Assembly: GCF_040939455.1 (NCBI RefSeq)
Contig: NC_134109.1
Coordinates: forward strand, 33,869,501-33,933,500
Direction of reading: 5' to 3'
Source of the DNA: Microcebus murinus
Lineage: Eukaryota > Chordata > Mammalia > Primates > Cheirogaleidae
DNA: 64,000 nucleotides
Below the pieces are notes generated by a model, which saw nothing but the letters and a program-made list of their open reading frames with translations, was not told where the DNA came from and did not search any database. Below are positions 62,000-64,000 of the stretch, piece by piece (position 1 is the stretch's first letter; every line of letters begins with the position of its first letter). The position numbers were made by a program, and so were the translations under genes.

Positions 62000-62815
62000 T
62001 AAACTATCTTTTTTTTCTTTATCTGATGTAGTGGTCCCAGGACCAAGGCTGCAGCTGTGGGGACCAGAAGCAGAGATGATTCCTAAGTAAGAAACTGTAA
62101 TTATAGCTTCAAACTTATGTCAGAAAGCCTAAGGGCCTTATGAGTCAGATTTTGCCTGCATTCCATCTGGCCAAATTAGGGTTGACTATGAATGTAGTTA
62201 TATTGCCTAATGGGTTAAGATAGTCTACTAGTTTTTTTTTTTTGTTGTTTGTTTGTTTTTTACCTATGTAACCCTAACCTGTATGAATAGGAACAGACTG
62301 GGCAGGAGGAACTTGTTAAATTACTATTATGGATAGCAATCTGGGCCAGCAAAGTGGTTGAACCTGACGTCCTTTTCAAAGGTGGAAAAGTTTGGGTATA
62401 AGTGGAGAGAAGGAGGAACAGTAGCTGAGGATAAAGGAATGAATAAATAGGTTATGCAATGAGGGAAATAATATTACATTGGTGTCTCAAAAGAGGTCCA
62501 GAACAAGAGATCACATTGTTTCTTAACTCAACTATAACAGACACTTGAAAGGGTAAAGTCAAATGTTGATGAAACCACTCCGCCTTTGGGATCTGACAAG
62601 CCTGCAAACCTGAGTGGTACCACTCTGGGAGATATTTTGGTCATATGATATGACGATGAAAGAGCTAATTGCCAATGTCTGAAAGGGACTCTAAAAATGT
62701 GCCAACATTTTTTGACTGTTATTTTGGGGGTATGGTATAGGGAAATTGAGTTAAAGCCACTTCAGGATGTAACACCAACAGAAAAGGACTGGTCTGAGGA
62801 AGAACTGGATTAATT
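62000..62815 (+). pseudogene. ERVL 3' internal region (end of pol)
   Basis: A plus-strand stretch at about 62575-62815 resembles the C-terminal tail of ERVL pol; fragments such as ANCQCLKGTLKMCQHFL and TPTEKDWSEEELD are visible, separated by a stop and a frame change. It directly precedes the 3' LTR. The 62000-62560 part is assigned only by position. Confidence 0.5.
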
Positions 62816-62819
62816 TCTA

Positions 62820-63228
62820 TGGTATATAATTCTGTACAAATATATCATAGGGTTCAAATAATGATAGATCTGGACACCAAAAACTCAGGCTTCTCTGATT
62901 GGCAATATTTCAAGTGTATTATCATACATCAATGCCAGGAGAGTAATGCATGCATGACTCCATAGGGAGAAGACAACAGAAACTCTGGGGTTGATATTTC
63001 TCCTGAACTTTGTCTTACGCACTTCTTCCCTTAGGTGATTTTAATCTGCATCCTTTCCCTGTAAGAAACCATACAGTGAGTATAACAGCGTTCAGTGAGT
63101 TCTGTGAGTTTTTCTAGTGAATTACTGAACCTGAGGGTAATTTGGGGAATCCTGTAAACTTGCAGTTGGTGTCAGAAGTGAGAATAGTTTGTGAAGCACT
63201 GCAACTCTTTGGTTGGCTAACTCTCACA
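62820..63228 (+). mobile_element. ERVL 3' LTR (MLT2-like, shortened)
   Basis: Aligns with 49780-50179: both share 'ccaggag', 'gagtataacag', 'gagttctgtga' and 'tttaatctg'/'attaatctg' in the same order and orientation. It ends 'aactctcaca', matching the 'ttctttaca' end of the 5' LTR. The 5' part of the LTR present at 49530-49780 is missing or unrecognisable. It ends about 50 bases before the gephyrin donor at 63278. Confidence 0.65.
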
Positions 63229-63251
63229 GTTGGCCAAAAGTCCTTACTCTA

Positions 63252-64000
<749 letters not shown>

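Overview
The window is nuclear DNA of a primate, most likely a strepsirrhine (lemur-type). It is AT-rich, dominated by interspersed repeats, and has no long open reading frames. Several Alu copies are dimeric 7SL-type elements. Two of them (46010-46332 and 54690-55044) carry a spacer in the left arm reading 'agctggtcaattaattta' or its complement, and the 'gctgtaagctaggctgatgccacagcactctag' type of right arm (shown in pieces in the entries), which I associate with lemuriform Alus. A short L1 3' end at about 40.6 kb is also of a type I associate with lemurs.

The only host gene I can support is gephyrin (GPHN), transcribed on the minus strand, so the gene runs from high to low coordinates. Six spliced segments are recognisable: the end of the G (MogA-like) domain (63279-63345); the G-domain tail plus proline-rich linker (48482-48754); a 36-codon linker cassette of the C3 type (47050-47157); the second constitutive linker exon (38841-38975); and two small in-frame linker cassettes of 19 codons (19568-19624) and 14 codons (10954-10995). 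All have AG/GT borders, all but the first are phase 0 at both ends, and the encoded residues agree with gephyrin. The catalytic and receptor-binding E domain and the 5' exons lie outside the window. The whole 64 kb is therefore the alternative-splicing region of the linker between the G and E domains.

The most interesting unexplained signal is an exon-like segment on the same strand at 17395-17460: 22 open codons, a good acceptor, a plausible donor and a charged helical-looking product, lying between the two small cassettes. A second exon-like segment at 19308-19400 has a very strong acceptor but in-frame stops, as a poison exon would.

The rest is intron. Region 1-10.9 kb holds MIR remnants, an LTR, a Charlie fragment, a CAG/CCG tract and a TATC microsatellite. 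Region 11-24 kb is repeat-poor apart from a Charlie MITE and a compound GT/GA/GC tract. Region 24-28.4 kb is a cluster of L1 (split by a MER1-like element), Tigger and Alu. Region 28-47 kb has MIR/L2 pieces, a Charlie element with a decayed transposase, MER5A, a Tigger-type MITE and a young Alu. Region 49.5-63.2 kb is a nested repeat complex: an old ERVL provirus with related LTRs, split by a nearly 6.5-kb L1 (itself carrying an Alu) and by a hAT transposon that sits inside the integrase zinc-finger coding region. The ERVL 3' LTR ends only about 50 bases from a gephyrin splice donor.
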